A stretch of DNA of 64,000 nucleotides, from positions 17,414,224-17,478,223 of the forward strand of contig NC_091369.1 in assembly GCF_038502225.1 (NCBI RefSeq), read 5' to 3'. Under the pieces are notes generated by a model, which saw only the letters and a list, made by a program, of their open reading frames with translations, was not told where the DNA came from and made no database searches. Shown here one piece after another: positions 1 through 14,646 of this stretch. Position 1 is the first letter of the stretch. Each line of letters starts with the position of its first letter. The DNA comes from Cherax quadricarinatus. Its lineage: Eukaryota; Arthropoda; Malacostraca; Decapoda; Parastacidae. Both the position numbers and the translations under genes were made by a program.

Positions 1-344
1 GGACTCTGAGTATAACATTGTCAGGCGAGTCAGTCAGTGAGTGAAGAAGTGTAGCTTGAGAACGCTTAGAATAGGAACACATAATATTGTTATCCATATG
101 ATTAGTTAAATATCTTCTACACCGATAAAGCGGCCAATTGTTGCTGACTCGATATTGGTAAGCAAATTGTCACTAGTGCAGATATTAATCTGTATATGGG
201 CCTAAGGGTATGTAAATAAATCTCTGAGTAATCCTAGGGCCAACGCTGATCAGACCTCAAGTACACAGCAATATCTTTTCAGATAATTTAGAGTGATATA
301 AAAAATTATCAGATGTGAAAGCTAACTCGCAATATTTCGTTAGG
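1..344. other. unannotated AT-rich sequence
   Basis: I recognise no gene, repeat family or RNA here. It is ordinary AT-rich sequence with no long reading frame. It ends where similarity to the LINE 3' end begins. Confidence 0.4.
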
Positions 345-960
345 TCAAATACCAACGGCGCTCTTCAAGGCTGGCGACATTGCAGGTCTGGAAAGTGTAC
401 AAAGAACTTTCACGGTACACATAAGTGCGATAAAGTACCTAAACTACTTGGAGCGGTTGAAGGTCCTTGATCTGTATTCCCTCGAACGCAGGCGAGAAAG
501 CTACATGATAATATACACTTGGAAGGTCCTGGAGGGATTGGTACCAAACTTGCACGCGAAAATCACTCCATATGAAAATAAAAGACTCGGCAGGAGATGC
601 AACATTCCCCCGATAACACAATAAGTGTCCGGGGCCCAAGACTGTTAAACTGCCCCCCAGCATACATAAGGGGGATTACCAATAGACCCCTGGCTGTCAT
701 CAAGAAGGCACTGGACAGGCACCTAAAGTCAGTACCTGACTAACCGGGCTGTGGTTCGTACGTCAGCTAGCGTGCGGCCAGCAGTAACAGCCTAGTTGAT
801 CAGACCCTGATCCACCATGAGGCCTGGTCTCAGACTTGGCCTCGGGGGCGTTGACCCCCGAAACCCTCTCCAGGTAAACCCTCTCCAGGTAAACCCTCTC
901 CAGGTAAACCCTCTCCAGGTAAACCCTCTCCAGGTAAACCCTCTCCAGGTAAATCAGGCA
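345..960 (+). mobile_element. non-LTR retrotransposon 3' end, 5'-truncated and decayed
   Basis: This stretch is clearly homologous to the better preserved copy at 43262-43907. Both run through the C-terminal tail of a LINE reverse-transcriptase protein, after the catalytic palm. The shared block has a SLERRRE-like segment, then a YTWK.LEGLVPNL segment, then an RGPRLFNCLPAHIRG-like segment. Both end in a GC-rich 3' untranslated tail. Here the frame is broken by indels, for example around 612-660, so it cannot encode protein. The element is 5'-truncated, as is usual for target-primed LINE insertions. It ends in a 15-bp tandem repeat annotated separately. I assign it to the CR1-like group only tentatively. 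Confidence 0.8.
862..956 (+). repeat. 15-bp tandem repeat at LINE 3' terminus
   Basis: About six copies of a 15-bp unit (CTCTCCAGGTAAACC) form the 3' end of the LINE fragment. CR1-type elements typically end in short tandem repeats rather than poly(A). The same tail occurs as one or two copies at 43888-43907 and 36210-36236. Confidence 0.85.
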
Positions 961-3802
<2,842 letters not shown>

Positions 3803-3834
3803 TGCAAAACACCCAGTCTGAAAGAATAGAGAAA

Positions 3835-3872
3835 TTCCAAGCGCTTTCGTGACTACTCACATTATCAAGGAA
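3835..3872 (-). ncRNA. hammerhead-ribozyme-like motif of PLE (AGCGCU type)
   Basis: Read on the minus strand: stem I UUCC, core UUGAUAA, one extra U, stem II GUGA/UCAC with loop GUAG, then GAA, a self-complementary AGCGCU as zero-loop stem III, U as cleavage-site base, and stem I partner GGAA. Both core positions 3 (U instead of C) and 8 (A instead of G) are changed, which would keep their pairing. It lies about 160 bp downstream of the GIY-YIG frame on the same strand. Activity is untested. Confidence 0.6.
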
Positions 3873-4035
3873 CTATGAAAGTAAAGCATCCAAGGAAGCT
3901 ATATAAGGGGTCTGGCCAGCACCTCACTATCAGATCCCACAACGGTTAAACAACTGACGCGCGCCGACCCAACGTGGATAGGTCCTTTGCACAACTCACC
4001 CACAAACTATTCTACCCAAGAAAATTTAAAAATTA

Positions 4036-4515
4036 TTATTTGTCCAGTGTATTATTAAATTCTTCCCAAATTCTATTAATTATAAATGGATCTAATTTAT
4101 ATAAACCAAAGGAAATATTCATATTATTGTCAAAACTGCTTTTTATGAAACAAGATTCAATTATATTCCTGTCGACCATGGACTTGCTTGATACTACTTT
4201 CTCAGCTTTTTGAAAATCAATTGGTTGGTTAAAATCTCTTACATGAATAAATAGAGCATTGGAATCTTGTCCAGTTCTAATGCTATATTTATGTTGTTTT
4301 AATCTTAGTTCGAGATTTTTACCAGTTTGACCGTAATAAACTTTATCGCAAATTTTACAAGGAATCTTATAGACACATCCATCAGCATTTTGGGGGGAAT
4401 TCTTTATCAAAAGTTTTTTTACTGTATCAAGATTTTTGAATACAACTTTAATATTAAAAGTCTTAAGAAGAGAAGGTATATCAACCAAGTTTCCATGGTA
4501 AGGGAGAACCAACAT
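4036..4515 (-). pseudogene. PLE GIY-YIG endonuclease domain, N-terminally truncated
   Basis: An open 159-residue frame carries the hallmark PLE C-terminal domain. A Cys-containing VYKIPCKICDKVYYGQTG segment supplies the zinc-coordinating cysteines and the YYGQTG part of the GIY-YIG fold. It is followed by a conserved LRLKQHKYSIRTGQDSNALFIH segment with the arginine and histidine region, and then by SKSMVDRNIIESCFI with the late catalytic Glu. In intact elements the domain nicks target DNA for reverse transcription. Here no RT is attached, so I treat it as a fragment. A near-identical but longer frame lies at 50511-51119. The ATG used is internal; it is simply the first Met in the surviving frame. 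Confidence 0.85.
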
Positions 4516-4595
4516 ATTTTTAGTTGAATAAGGCTGGTTGTCCTATTCAACTAAAAATATGTTGGTTCTCCCTTACCATGAAAACTTGGTTGATA
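4479..4595. repeat. 52-bp inverted repeat within PLE
   Basis: The arms 4479-4530 and 4544-4595 are reverse complements with one mismatch, separated by 13 bp. Both arms are PLE coding sequence, so the element end is duplicated head-to-head. Confidence 0.92.
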
Positions 4596-5146
4596 TGCCT
4601 TTTTGTTGATATTCCAAAAAGCGACTCTTAGATTTGTTAAACAAATATTCTTTGCAGAGGTTATTCGAAGCGAATCAAAAGAAGAATTTTTCAGTTAATG
4701 AATAGAAATCTGTATCCCCTCCAAAATGGTATTTACACAGCTCAATAACGACGCAAATCTTGTTTAATGAAATTCGCAATAGGCTTTTCAGTAATTACAA
4801 GGAATACAATAATTCCAAAGTTCTTCACCGTTAGAATATTGGTACAATTGCACCTACACAGCCTAAAGTTGTATGGTATTATCCTCCTCATAAAATCCAC
4901 AAACAGTAGAGGTTTGACAGCGATCAGAATAGGCATTCGGTGTTTATCGAAGATAACTCAATAATTTATTTTTAATAGAACTGATAAACTGTGATTAGTA
5001 CAGCGAATAACAACAGGAATGAAGAGCAAGACGCAGAAAATTTGAAGCAGATCAGGTTATCGAACAGAATCCAGCAATTTCATGTTTTTAAAATTGTTAA
5101 CAAATTGAGAAATTTGCATCTACACACCTTTAGCGTAACATTAACG
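4596..5146. other. unannotated AT-rich sequence
   Basis: No feature recognised. Several short frames occur on both strands, but none resembles a known domain. Confidence 0.35.
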
Positions 5147-5197
5147 ACTGAAGTTGAAGATTATGATACATGTGCAGTAGTTGGGTATCTGTATTGA

Positions 5198-5234
5198 TGA
5201 AACGTTTCGCCTACACAGTAGGCTTCTTCAGTCA
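5198..5234 (-). ncRNA. hammerhead-ribozyme-like motif (ACGU type)
   Basis: On the minus strand: stem I UGA, core CUGAAGA, extra A, a perfect stem II GCCUAC/GUAGGC with loop UGU, GAAAC, then GUU and stem I partner UCA. The A-C-G-U stretch is a zero-loop stem III that can only be completed in a dimer or after breathing. CUGAAGA fits the CUGANGA hammerhead consensus. Confidence 0.6.
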
Positions 5235-5357
5235 AATGCAAAGGGAGTAGTAGTAATGAAATATACATGATGTAATCAGTCCATAAACTCTGGAGAAAAA
5301 GTATTTGAGGTGGCCAGTCCCTCATCTTTATTTCCTTACTACTGCTATCTTTGTATT

Positions 5358-5396
5358 TGACTGAAGAAGCCTACTGTGTACGCGAAACGTTCCAAC
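5358..5396 (+). ncRNA. hammerhead-like motif, decayed
   Basis: This is the partner of the motif at 5198-5234 in inverted orientation. The core CUGAAGA and GAAACGUU are kept. Stem II has one mismatch (GCCUAC against GUACGC), and stem I is poorly paired, so this copy is probably inactive. Confidence 0.5.
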
Positions 5397-5465
5397 AATA
5401 AAGATACCCAACTGTTGCACATGTGTTTTAATCTTCAACTTATCGGTATTTTATACCATTCTCAA

Positions 5466-5732
5466 TAACAACGTCTGAAGTCGTTCAGACGAGACATGTT
5501 CAAGTTATTTCACCGGAAAGAAAGATTTAGCGTTAAAAAAAATTTGGCAAAAATTACCTTGATGACTGAGACACCTACACCCTTGCGAAGCCTCTAAGCA
5601 GGATACGCCGGTGTTCAAAGATTTAAGCCGATCTGAAGAGGCTTCCTCATGCTGTCGCAAACCTGGTATGGTCCTCACGTCATCCATTAGAGGGAGTCTT
5701 CGCGTGATAATACTTTCATTAACTGGTTCACA
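5466..5732. other. unannotated sequence
   Basis: Nothing recognised between the fold-back element and the minisatellite. Confidence 0.3.
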
Positions 5733-6710
5733 GCTGTCCCAGTGAACTGGACCGTAGCTAGCAAGGTGTCCCAGTGAACTGGACCGTAGCTAGCAAGGAG
5801 GTGTCCCAGTGAACTGGACCGTAGCTAGCAAGGAGGTGTCCCAGTGAACTGGACCGTAGGTAGCAAGGAGGTGTCCCAGTGAACTGGACCGTAGGTAGCA
5901 AGGAGGTGTCCCAGTGAACTGGACCGTAGGTAGCAAGGTGTCTGATTGAACTGGACCGTAGGTAGTAAGGTGTCCCAGTGAACTGGACCGTAGCTAGCAA
6001 GGAGGTGTCCCAGTGAACTGGACCGTAGGTAGCAAGGTGTCTGATTGAACTGGACCGTAGGTAGTAAGGTGTCCCAGTGAACTGGACCGTAGGTAGCAAG
6101 GAGGTGTCTCAGTGAACTGGACCGTAGGTAGTAAGGTGTCCCAGTGAACTGGACCGTAGGTAGCAAGGAGGTGTCTCAGTGAACTGGACCGTAGCTAGCA
6201 AGGAGGTGTCTCAGTGAACTGGACCGTAGGTAGTAAGGTGTCCCAGTGAACTGAACCGTAGGTAGCAAGGAGGTGTCCCAGTGAACTGGACCGTAGCTAG
6301 CAAGGAGGTGTCTCAGTGAACTGGACCGTAGGTAGTAAGGTGTCCCAGTGAACTGGACCGTAGGTAGCAAGGAGGTGTCTCAGTGAACTGGACCGTAGCT
6401 AGCAAGGAGGTGTCTCAGTGAACTGGACCGTAGGTAGTAAGGTGTCCCAGTGAACTGGACCGTAGGTAGCAAGGAGGTGTCTCAGTGAACTGGACCGTAG
6501 CTAGCAAGGAGGTGTCTCAGTGAACTGGACCGTAGGTAGTAAGGTGTCCCAGTGAACTGGACCGTAGGTAGCAAGGAGGTGTCCCAATGAACTGGACCGT
6601 AGCTAGCAAGGAGGTGTCCCAGTGAACTGGACCGTAGGTAGTAAGGTGTCCCAGTGAACTGGACCGAAGGTAGCAAGGTGTCCCAGCGAACTAGACAGTA
6701 GCTAGCAAGG
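5733..6710. repeat. 32/35-bp minisatellite
   Basis: About 29 tandem copies of GTGTCCCAGTGAACTGGACC followed by GTAGSTAGYAAGG. Units come in a 32-bp and a 35-bp form that differ by an extra GGA. Variants (CCCAGTG, CTCAGTG, CTGATTG; GTAGC, GTAGG) recur in blocks, indicating amplification of multi-unit segments. Open frames across it on the minus strand are repeat artefacts. Confidence 0.95.
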
Positions 6711-6861
6711 AGCAGCGGTGTCAGGTTAAGTGTTGTTGTTTGAGCTCTACCGTCCAGCTGTATCTGATACGGTTGAACTCAAGTTTCTGGACCCGGCACT
6801 AACGCTCAGTCAACCAGCTTGTTCCCATCCTATTATCTACATATTTAAACTTCTATCAACA

Positions 6862-9800
6862 TGCTGATATTTATCACACTTTTTCACTATTATCACTCTT
6901 TTTCACTATTATCACTCTTTTTCACTATTGTCACTCTTTTTTCACTATTGTCACTCTTTTTTCACTATTGTCACTCTTTTTCACTATTGCCACTCTTTTT
7001 CACTATTGTCACTCTTTTTTCACTATTGTCACTCTTTTTCACTATTATCACTCTTTTTTCACTATTGTCACTCATTTTTCACTATTATCACTCTTTTTTC
7101 ACTATTGTCACTCATTTTTCACTATTGTCACTCATTTTTCACTATTGTCACTCATTTTTCACTATTATCACTCTTTTTTCACTATTGTCACTCATTTTTC
7201 ACTATTGTCACTCATTTTTCACTATTGTCACTCGTCATTATTGTCACTCTTTTATCACTATTTTCACTCGACGCTATTGTCACTCTTTTCTTTCACTATT
7301 TTCACTCGTCTCTAATGTCACTTTTCACTATTGTCATTCTTCACTATTGTCATTTTTCACTATTGTCACTCTTCACTATTGTCATTCTTCACTATTGTCA
7401 CTCTTCACTATTCTCACTCTTTTCACTATTGTTATTCTTCACTATTGTCACTCTTTTCACTATTGTTACTCTTCACTATTGTCACTCTTTTCACTATTGT
7501 TACTCTTCACTATTGTCACTCTTTTCACTATTGTTACTCTTCACTATTGTCACTCTTTTCACTATTGTTACTCTTCACTATTGTCACTCTTTTCACTATT
7601 GTTATTATTCACTATTGTTACTTTTCACTATTGTCACTCCTTTCATTATAGTCACTCTTTTCACTATTGTCACTCTTTTCTCTATTGCCACTCTTCACTT
7701 TTGTCACTCTTTTCACTATTGTCACTCTTCACTATTGTCACTCCTTTCATTATAGTCACTCTTTTCACTATTGTCACTCTTTTCTCTATTGCCACTCTTC
7801 ACTATTGTCACTCTTTTCACTATTGTCACTCTTCACTATTGTCACTCTTTTCACTATTGTTACTCTTCACTATTGTCACTCCTTTCATTATAGTCACTCT
7901 TTCACTATTGTCACTCTTTTCTCTATTGCCACTCTTCACTATTGTCACTCTTTTCACTATTGTCACTCTTCACTATTGTCACTCTTCACTATTGTCACTT
8001 TTCACTATTGTCACTCTTCACTATTGTCACTCTTCACTATTGTCACTCTTCACTATTGTCACTCTTTTCACTATTGTCACTCTTCACTATTGTCACTCTT
8101 TTCACTATTGTCACTCTTCACTATTGTCACTCTTCACTATTGTCACTCTTCACTATTGTCACTCTTCACTATTGTCACTCTTCACTATTGTCACTCTTTT
8201 CATTATTGTCACTCTTCACTGTTGTCACTCTTTTCACTATTGTCACTCTTCACTATTGTCACTCTTCACTATTGTTACTCTTCACTATTGTCACTCTTTT
8301 CACTATTGTTACTCTTCACTTTTGTCACTCTTTTCACTATTGTAACTCTTCACTATTGTCACTCTTCACTATTGTCACTCTTTTCACTATTGTCACTCTT
8401 CACTATTGTCACTCTTCATTATTGTCACTCTTCACTATTGTCACTCTTTTCACTATTGTTACTCTTCACTTTTGTCACTCTTTTCACTATTGTAACTCTT
8501 CACTATTGTCACTCTTTTCACTATTGTTACTCTTCACTATTGTCACTCTTTTCACTATTGTCACTCTTCACTATTGTCACTCTTTTCACTATTGTCACTC
8601 TTCACTATTGTCACTCTTTTCACTATTGTCACTCTTCACTATTGTCACTCTTTTCACTATTGTCACTCTTCACTATTGTCACTCTTCACTATTGTTATTC
8701 TTCACTATTGTCACTCTTCACTATTGTTATTCTTCACTATTGTTATTCTTCACTATTGTCACTCTTCACTATTGTTATTCTTCACTATTGTTATTCTTCA
8801 CTCTTGTCACTCTTCACTATTGTTATTCTTCACTATTGTTATTCTTCACTATTGTCACTCTTCACTATTGTCACTCTTCATTATTGTTATTCTTCACTAT
8901 TGTCACTCTTCACTATTGTTATTCTTCACTATTGTCACTCTTTTCACTATTGTCACTCTTCACTATTGTCACTCTTCACTATTGTCACTCTTCACTATTG
9001 TCACTCTTCACTATTGTCACTCTTCACTATTGTCACTCTTTTCACTATTGTCACTCTTTTCACTATTGTCACTCTTCACTATTGTCACTCTTTTCACTAT
9101 TGTCACTCTTTTCACTATTGTCACTCTTCACTATTGTCACTCTTTTCACTATTGTCACTCTTCACTATTGTCACTCTTCACTATTGTTACTCTTCACTAT
9201 TGTCACTCTTTTCACTATTGTTACTCTTCACTATTGTCACTCTTTTCACTATTGTCACTCTTCACTATTGTCACTCTTTTCACTATTGTCACTCTTCACT
9301 ATTGTCACTCTTTTCACTATTGTCACTCTTCACTATTGTCACTCTTTTCACTATTGTCACTCTTCACTATTGTCACTCTTTTCACTATTGTCACTCTTCA
9401 CTATTGTCACTCTTCACTATTGTCACTCTTCACTATTGTCACTCTTCACTATTGTCACTCTTCACTATTGTCACTCTTCACTATTGTCACTCTTCACTAT
9501 TGTTATTCTTCACTATTGTCACTCTTCACTATTGTTATTCTTCACTATTGTCACTCTTCACTATTGTTATTCTTCACTATTGTTATTCTTCACTATTGTC
9601 ACTCTTCACTATTGTTATTCTTCACTATTGTTATTCTTCACTATTGTCACTCTTCACTATTGTTATTCTTCACTATTGTTATTCTTCACTATTGTCACTC
9701 TTCACTATTGTTATTCTTCACTATTGTTATTCTTCACTATTGTCACTCTTCACTATTGTTATTCTTCACTATTGTTATTCTTCACTAGTGTCACTCTTCA

Positions 9801-12800
9801 CTATTGTTATTCTTCACTATTGTTATTCTTCACTATTGTCACTCTTCACTATTGTTATTCTTCACTATTGTTATTCTTCACTATTGTCACTCTTCACTAT
9901 TGTTATTCTTCACTATTGTCACTCTTCACTATTGTTATTCTTCACTATTGTTATTCTTCACTATTGTCAATCTTCACTATTGTTATTCTTCACTATTGTC
10001 ACTCTTCACTATTGTTATTCTTCACTATTGTTATTCTTCACTATTGTCACTCTTCACTATTGTCACTCTTCACTATTGTTACTCTTCACTATTGTCACTC
10101 TTTTCACTATTGTCACTCTTTTCACTATTGCCACTCTTCACTATTGTCACTCTTTTCACTATTGTCACTCTTTATCACTATATTGTCACTCTTCACTATT
10201 GTCACTCTTTTCACTATTGTCCACTCTTCACTATTGTCACTCTTTTCACTATTGTCACTCACTTTGTCACTATTGTCACTCTTTTCACTATTGTCACTCT
10301 CCTTTCACTATTGTCACACTCTTCACTATTGTCACTCTTTTCACTATTGTCACTCTTCACTATTGTCACTCTTTTCACTATTGTCACTCTTCACTATTGT
10401 CACTATTGTCACTCTTTTCACTATTGTCACTCTTCACTCTTTATTGTCACTATTGTCACTCTTCACTATATGTCACTCTTTTCACTATTATTGTCACTCT
10501 TTTCACTATTGTCACTCTTTTCACTATTGCCACTCTTTTTCACTATTGTCACTCTTTTTCACTATTGTAACTCACTCTTCACTATTGTCACTCTTTTCAC
10601 TATTGTCACTCTTCACTATTGTCACTCTTCATTATTGTCACTCTTCACTATTGTCACTCTTTTCACTATTGTTACTCTTCACTTTTGTCACTCTTTTCAC
10701 TATTGTAACTCTTCACTATAGTCACTCTTTTCACTATTGTTACTCTTCACTATTGTCACTCTTTTCACTATTGTCACTCTTCACTATTGTCACTCTTCAC
10801 TATTGTCACTCTTTTCACTATTGTCACTCTTCACTATTGTCACTCTTCACTATTGTTATTCTTCACTATTGTCACTCTTCACTATTGTTATTCTTCACTA
10901 TTGTTATTCTTCACTATTGTCACTCTTCACTATTGTTATTCTTCACTATTGTTATTCTTCACTCTTGTCACTCTTCACTATTGTTATTCTTCACTATTGT
11001 TATTCTTCACTATTGTCACTCTTCACTATTGTCACTCTTCATTATTGTTATTCTTCACTATTGTCACTCTTCACTATTGTTATTCTTCACTATTGTCACT
11101 CTTTTCACTATTGTCACTCTTCACTATTGTCACTCTTCACTATTGTCACTCTTCACTATTGTCACTCTTCACTATTGTCAATCTTCACTATTGTCACTCT
11201 TTTCACTATTGTCACTCTTTTCACTATTGTCACTCTTCACTATTGTCACTCTTTTCACTATTGTCACTCTTTTCACTATTGTCACTCTTCACTATTGTCA
11301 CTCTTTTCACTATTGTCACTCTTCACTATTGTCACTCTTCACTATTGTTACTCTTCACTATTGTCACTCTTTTCACTATTGTTACTCTTCACTATTGTCA
11401 CTCTTTTCACTATTGTCACTCTTCACTATTGTCACTCTTTTCACTATTGTCACTCTTCACTATTGTCACTCTTTTCACTATTGTCACTCTTCACTATTGT
11501 CACTCTTTTCACTATTGTCACTCTTCACTATTGTCACTCTTTTCACTATTGTCACTCTTCACTATTGTCACTCTTCACTATTGTCACTCTTCACTATTGT
11601 CACTCTTCACTATTGTCACTCTTCACTATTGTCACTCTTCACTATTGTCACTCTTCACTATTGTTATTCTTCACTATTGTCACTCTTCACTATTGTTATT
11701 CTTCACTATTGTCACTCTTCACTATTGTTATTCTTCACTATTGTTATTCTTCACTATTGTCACTCTTCACTATTGTTATTCTTCACTATTGTTATTCTTC
11801 ACTATTGTCACTCTTCACTATTGTTATTCTTCACTATTGTTATTCTTCACTATTGTCACTCTTCACTATTGTTATTCTTCACTATTGTTATTCTTCACTA
11901 TTGTCACTCTTCACTATTGTTATTCTTCACTATTGTTATTCTTCACTAGTGTCACTCTTCACTATTGTTATTCTTCACTATTGTTATTCTTCACTATTGT
12001 CACTCTTCACTATTGTTATTCTTCACTATTGTTATTCTTCACTATTGTCACTCTTCACTATTGTTATTCTTCACTATTGTCACTCTTCACTATTGTTATT
12101 CTTCACTATTGTTATTCTTCACTATTGTCAATCTTCACTATTGTTATTCTTCACTATTGTCACTCTTCACTATTGTTATTCTTCACTATTGTTATTCTTC
12201 ACTATTGTCACTCTTCACTATTGTCACTCTTCACTATTGTTACTCTTCACTATTGTCACTCTTTTCACTATTGTCACTCTTTTCACTATTGCCACTCTTC
12301 ACTATTGTCACTCTTTTCACTATTGTCACTCTTTTCACTATTGTCACTCTTCACTATTGTCACTCTTTTCACTATTGCCACTCTTCACTATTGTCACTCT
12401 TTTCACTATTGTCACTCTTTTCACTATTGTCACTCTTCACTATTGTCACTCTTTTCACTATTGCCACTCTTCACTATTGTCACTCTTTTCACTATTTTCA
12501 CTCTTCACTATTGTCACTCTTTTCACTATTGTCACTCTTTTCACTATTGTCACTCTTTTCACTATTGCCACTCTTTTCACTATTGTCACTCTTCACTATT
12601 GTCACTCTTTTCACTATTGTCACTCTTTTCACTATTGTCACTCTTTTCACTATTGCCACTCTTTTCACTATTGTCACTCTTCACTATTGCCACTCTTCAC
12701 TATTGTCACTCTTTTCACTATTGTCACTCTTTTCACTATTGTCACTCTTTTCACTAGTGCCACTCTTCACTATTGTCACTCTTTTCACTATTGTCACTCT

Positions 12801-13320
12801 TTTCACTATTGTCACTCTTCACTATTGTCACTCTTCACTATTGTCACTCTTCACTATTGTCATTCTTCACTATTGTCACTCTTCACTATTGTCATTCTTC
12901 ACTATTGTCACGCTTCACTATTGTCACTCTTCACTATTGTCATTCTTCACTATTGTCACGCTTCACTATTGTCACTCTTCACTATTGTCATTCTTCACTA
13001 TTGTCACGCTTCACTATTGTCACTCTTCACTATTGTCATTCTTCACTATTGTCACTCTTCGCTATTGTCATTCTTCACTATTGTCACTCTTCACTATTGT
13101 CATTCTTCACTATTGTCATTCTTCACTATTGTCACTCTTCGCTATTGTCATTCTTCACTATTGTCACGCTTCACTATTGTCACTCTTCACTATTGTCATT
13201 CTTCACTATTGTCACTCTTCGCTATTGTCATTCTTCACTATTGTCACTCTTCGCTATTGTCATTCTTCACTATTGTCACTCTTCACTATTGTCACTCTTC
13301 ACTATTGTCACTCTTTTCAC
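6862..13320. repeat. 6.4-kb satellite of 17/19-bp TCACTATTGTCACTCTT units
   Basis: The array consists of 17-bp units (TCACTATTGTCACTCTT) and 19-bp units with TT added. Several variant classes are spatially clustered: TTATTC, TTACTC, GCCACTC, GTCATTC and GTCACGC. The proximal 400 bp uses longer T-runs (CTCTTTTTT). No unit variant creates a stop in the plus-strand frames, which explains the very long low-complexity open frames; these are not genes. A segment around 8415-10168 recurs at 10628-12329. The stretch 10165-10575 is unusually irregular. Confidence 0.97.
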
Positions 13321-13363
13321 TCTGTCGACAGTATGACACTAAGTTTCTCATCACTCTCTAACT

Positions 13364-13720
13364 TACACCCATACTGTCTTAACTTGCAGGAATACTTTTG
13401 AACTTACACTCATACTCTCTGACTTACACCCATACTTTTGAACTTACACTCATACTCACTGACTTACACCCATACTTTTGAACTTACACTCATACTCTCT
13501 GACTTACACCCATACTTTTGAACTTACTCTCATACCCTCTGACTTACACCCATACTTTTGAACTTACACTTATACAATTGAACATTCACTTATACCCTTG
13601 AACTTACACTCATATTGAATAACGTCAGACATACTTTTGAACATTCACTCATTTTCTCTAACTTTTACTCATATTCTTAAACTTACACTCATACTCTCAA
13701 ATTTATACCCATACTGTTGA
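13364..13720. repeat. degenerate 40-bp (2 x 20-bp) tandem repeat
   Basis: The unit alternates AACTTACACTCATACTCTCT with GACTTACACCCATACTTTTG. It is clear from 13400 to 13560 and decays distally. It directly follows the large satellite. Confidence 0.85.
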
Positions 13721-14101
13721 GCTCATTCGCATTCTCTCTGACTTAAATTAATACAATATAACTTAAAATATCAACTTGAACAAACACCAAGTATAAATTC
13801 ACACTCTTCAGCTCACATTGAATCTCTGCTACACACTTTTTCAATCGTAAACACACTCCGTAACCAACAATCTGTAACTCAGATTCTCTCGTATATCATC
13901 CACTTCATTTGCTAAGTGTTCTAGTAATTACGGAAGTTTTACAGTCTGACATGATTACGGAATTGGGTCGTAATGTCTGTGCTGCCCTCTGGGTCTCTTC
14001 ACTCACGCTCTTTCTTAATTATATTCTGTAATTTACAACGTTCAGGTCCTCTCAAATCATTTCGGACACACCCATCTTCTCCTGTGTTCCCCTCTCCCAA
14101 T
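13721..14101. other. unannotated sequence
   Basis: No recognised feature. The sequence is AT-rich with faint continuation of ACACTC-type motifs near its start. Confidence 0.3.
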
Positions 14102-14134
14102 CTCTCTCTCTCTTTCTCTCTCTCTCTCTTTACA
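14102..14134. repeat. (CT)n microsatellite
   Basis: A short, slightly interrupted CT-dinucleotide run. Confidence 0.9.
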
Positions 14135-14646
14135 CAGGGGTTGGCAAGGTTTCGATTAGAGTTCCTAACTTCATTTACAGACTGAGAGCTGTTACCCACA
14201 TCAGCTCATTTCGAAGCCTTTTTATTGTTCAGTGATAAGAAACAGGATGAAGTTGTAGTCATTTGAGGGCCAGCGATTTCATTTTGTCAACTGACTTTGT
14301 TAAGGTGTGCTAGCATGTTCCAGACACTAGTCATCTTAGGAATAAATGATCTCAGGTGAAGAATGTTCTGGTGATAGGTACATTAGATGGTACTTGCTTT
14401 TTGCTGCCCGTCTAGATTTTGCCACCGAAGTTGTTTGTTTACTGTACACCCATATCTATCCTGTGAAGGGTAGCGCAAGAGCATATTGATCCATAAAAGA
14501 TCTAGGAACTAGGCCCAATAAGGGTTAACGGGGGAACATCTGGATTTATATCCACAGCTCACTTATCTATTATAAGCAAATTTAGGAAATTTTCTTAATG
14601 TATCTGGTATCTTACGTTCATTCAATAGATATCCTGTCTATCTTTA

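Larger units (their letters stand above)
5147..5465. mobile_element. fold-back repeat carrying two hammerhead-like motifs
   Basis: Two imperfect inverted arms, about 5147-5244 and 5341-5443, share the succession found at 32 kb and 40-41 kb: a GTTGCACATGTGT-like end, a GGTATCTTTATT-like block and a hammerhead core. The right end runs into a TCGGTATTTTATACCATT-like terminus, which also occurs at 32190-32210 and, reversed, at 41340-41360. Membership of the same non-autonomous PLE-related family as those loci is inferred from this shared order. Confidence 0.65.

Noticed and set aside
5758..6676. Minus-strand frames with repeated TVQFTGTP
   Set aside because: Minisatellite artefact; overlapping frames are open together.
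5733..6710. CRISPR-like array
   Set aside because: Direct repeats have no unique spacers, and the genome is eukaryotic.
6861..13401. Very long plus-strand frames (up to 1335 codons) of LLSLFTIVTLHYCHS repeats
   Set aside because: They lie wholly in the 17/19-bp satellite, occur in all three frames at once and follow from a unit with no stop codon. There is no domain and no non-repeat sequence.
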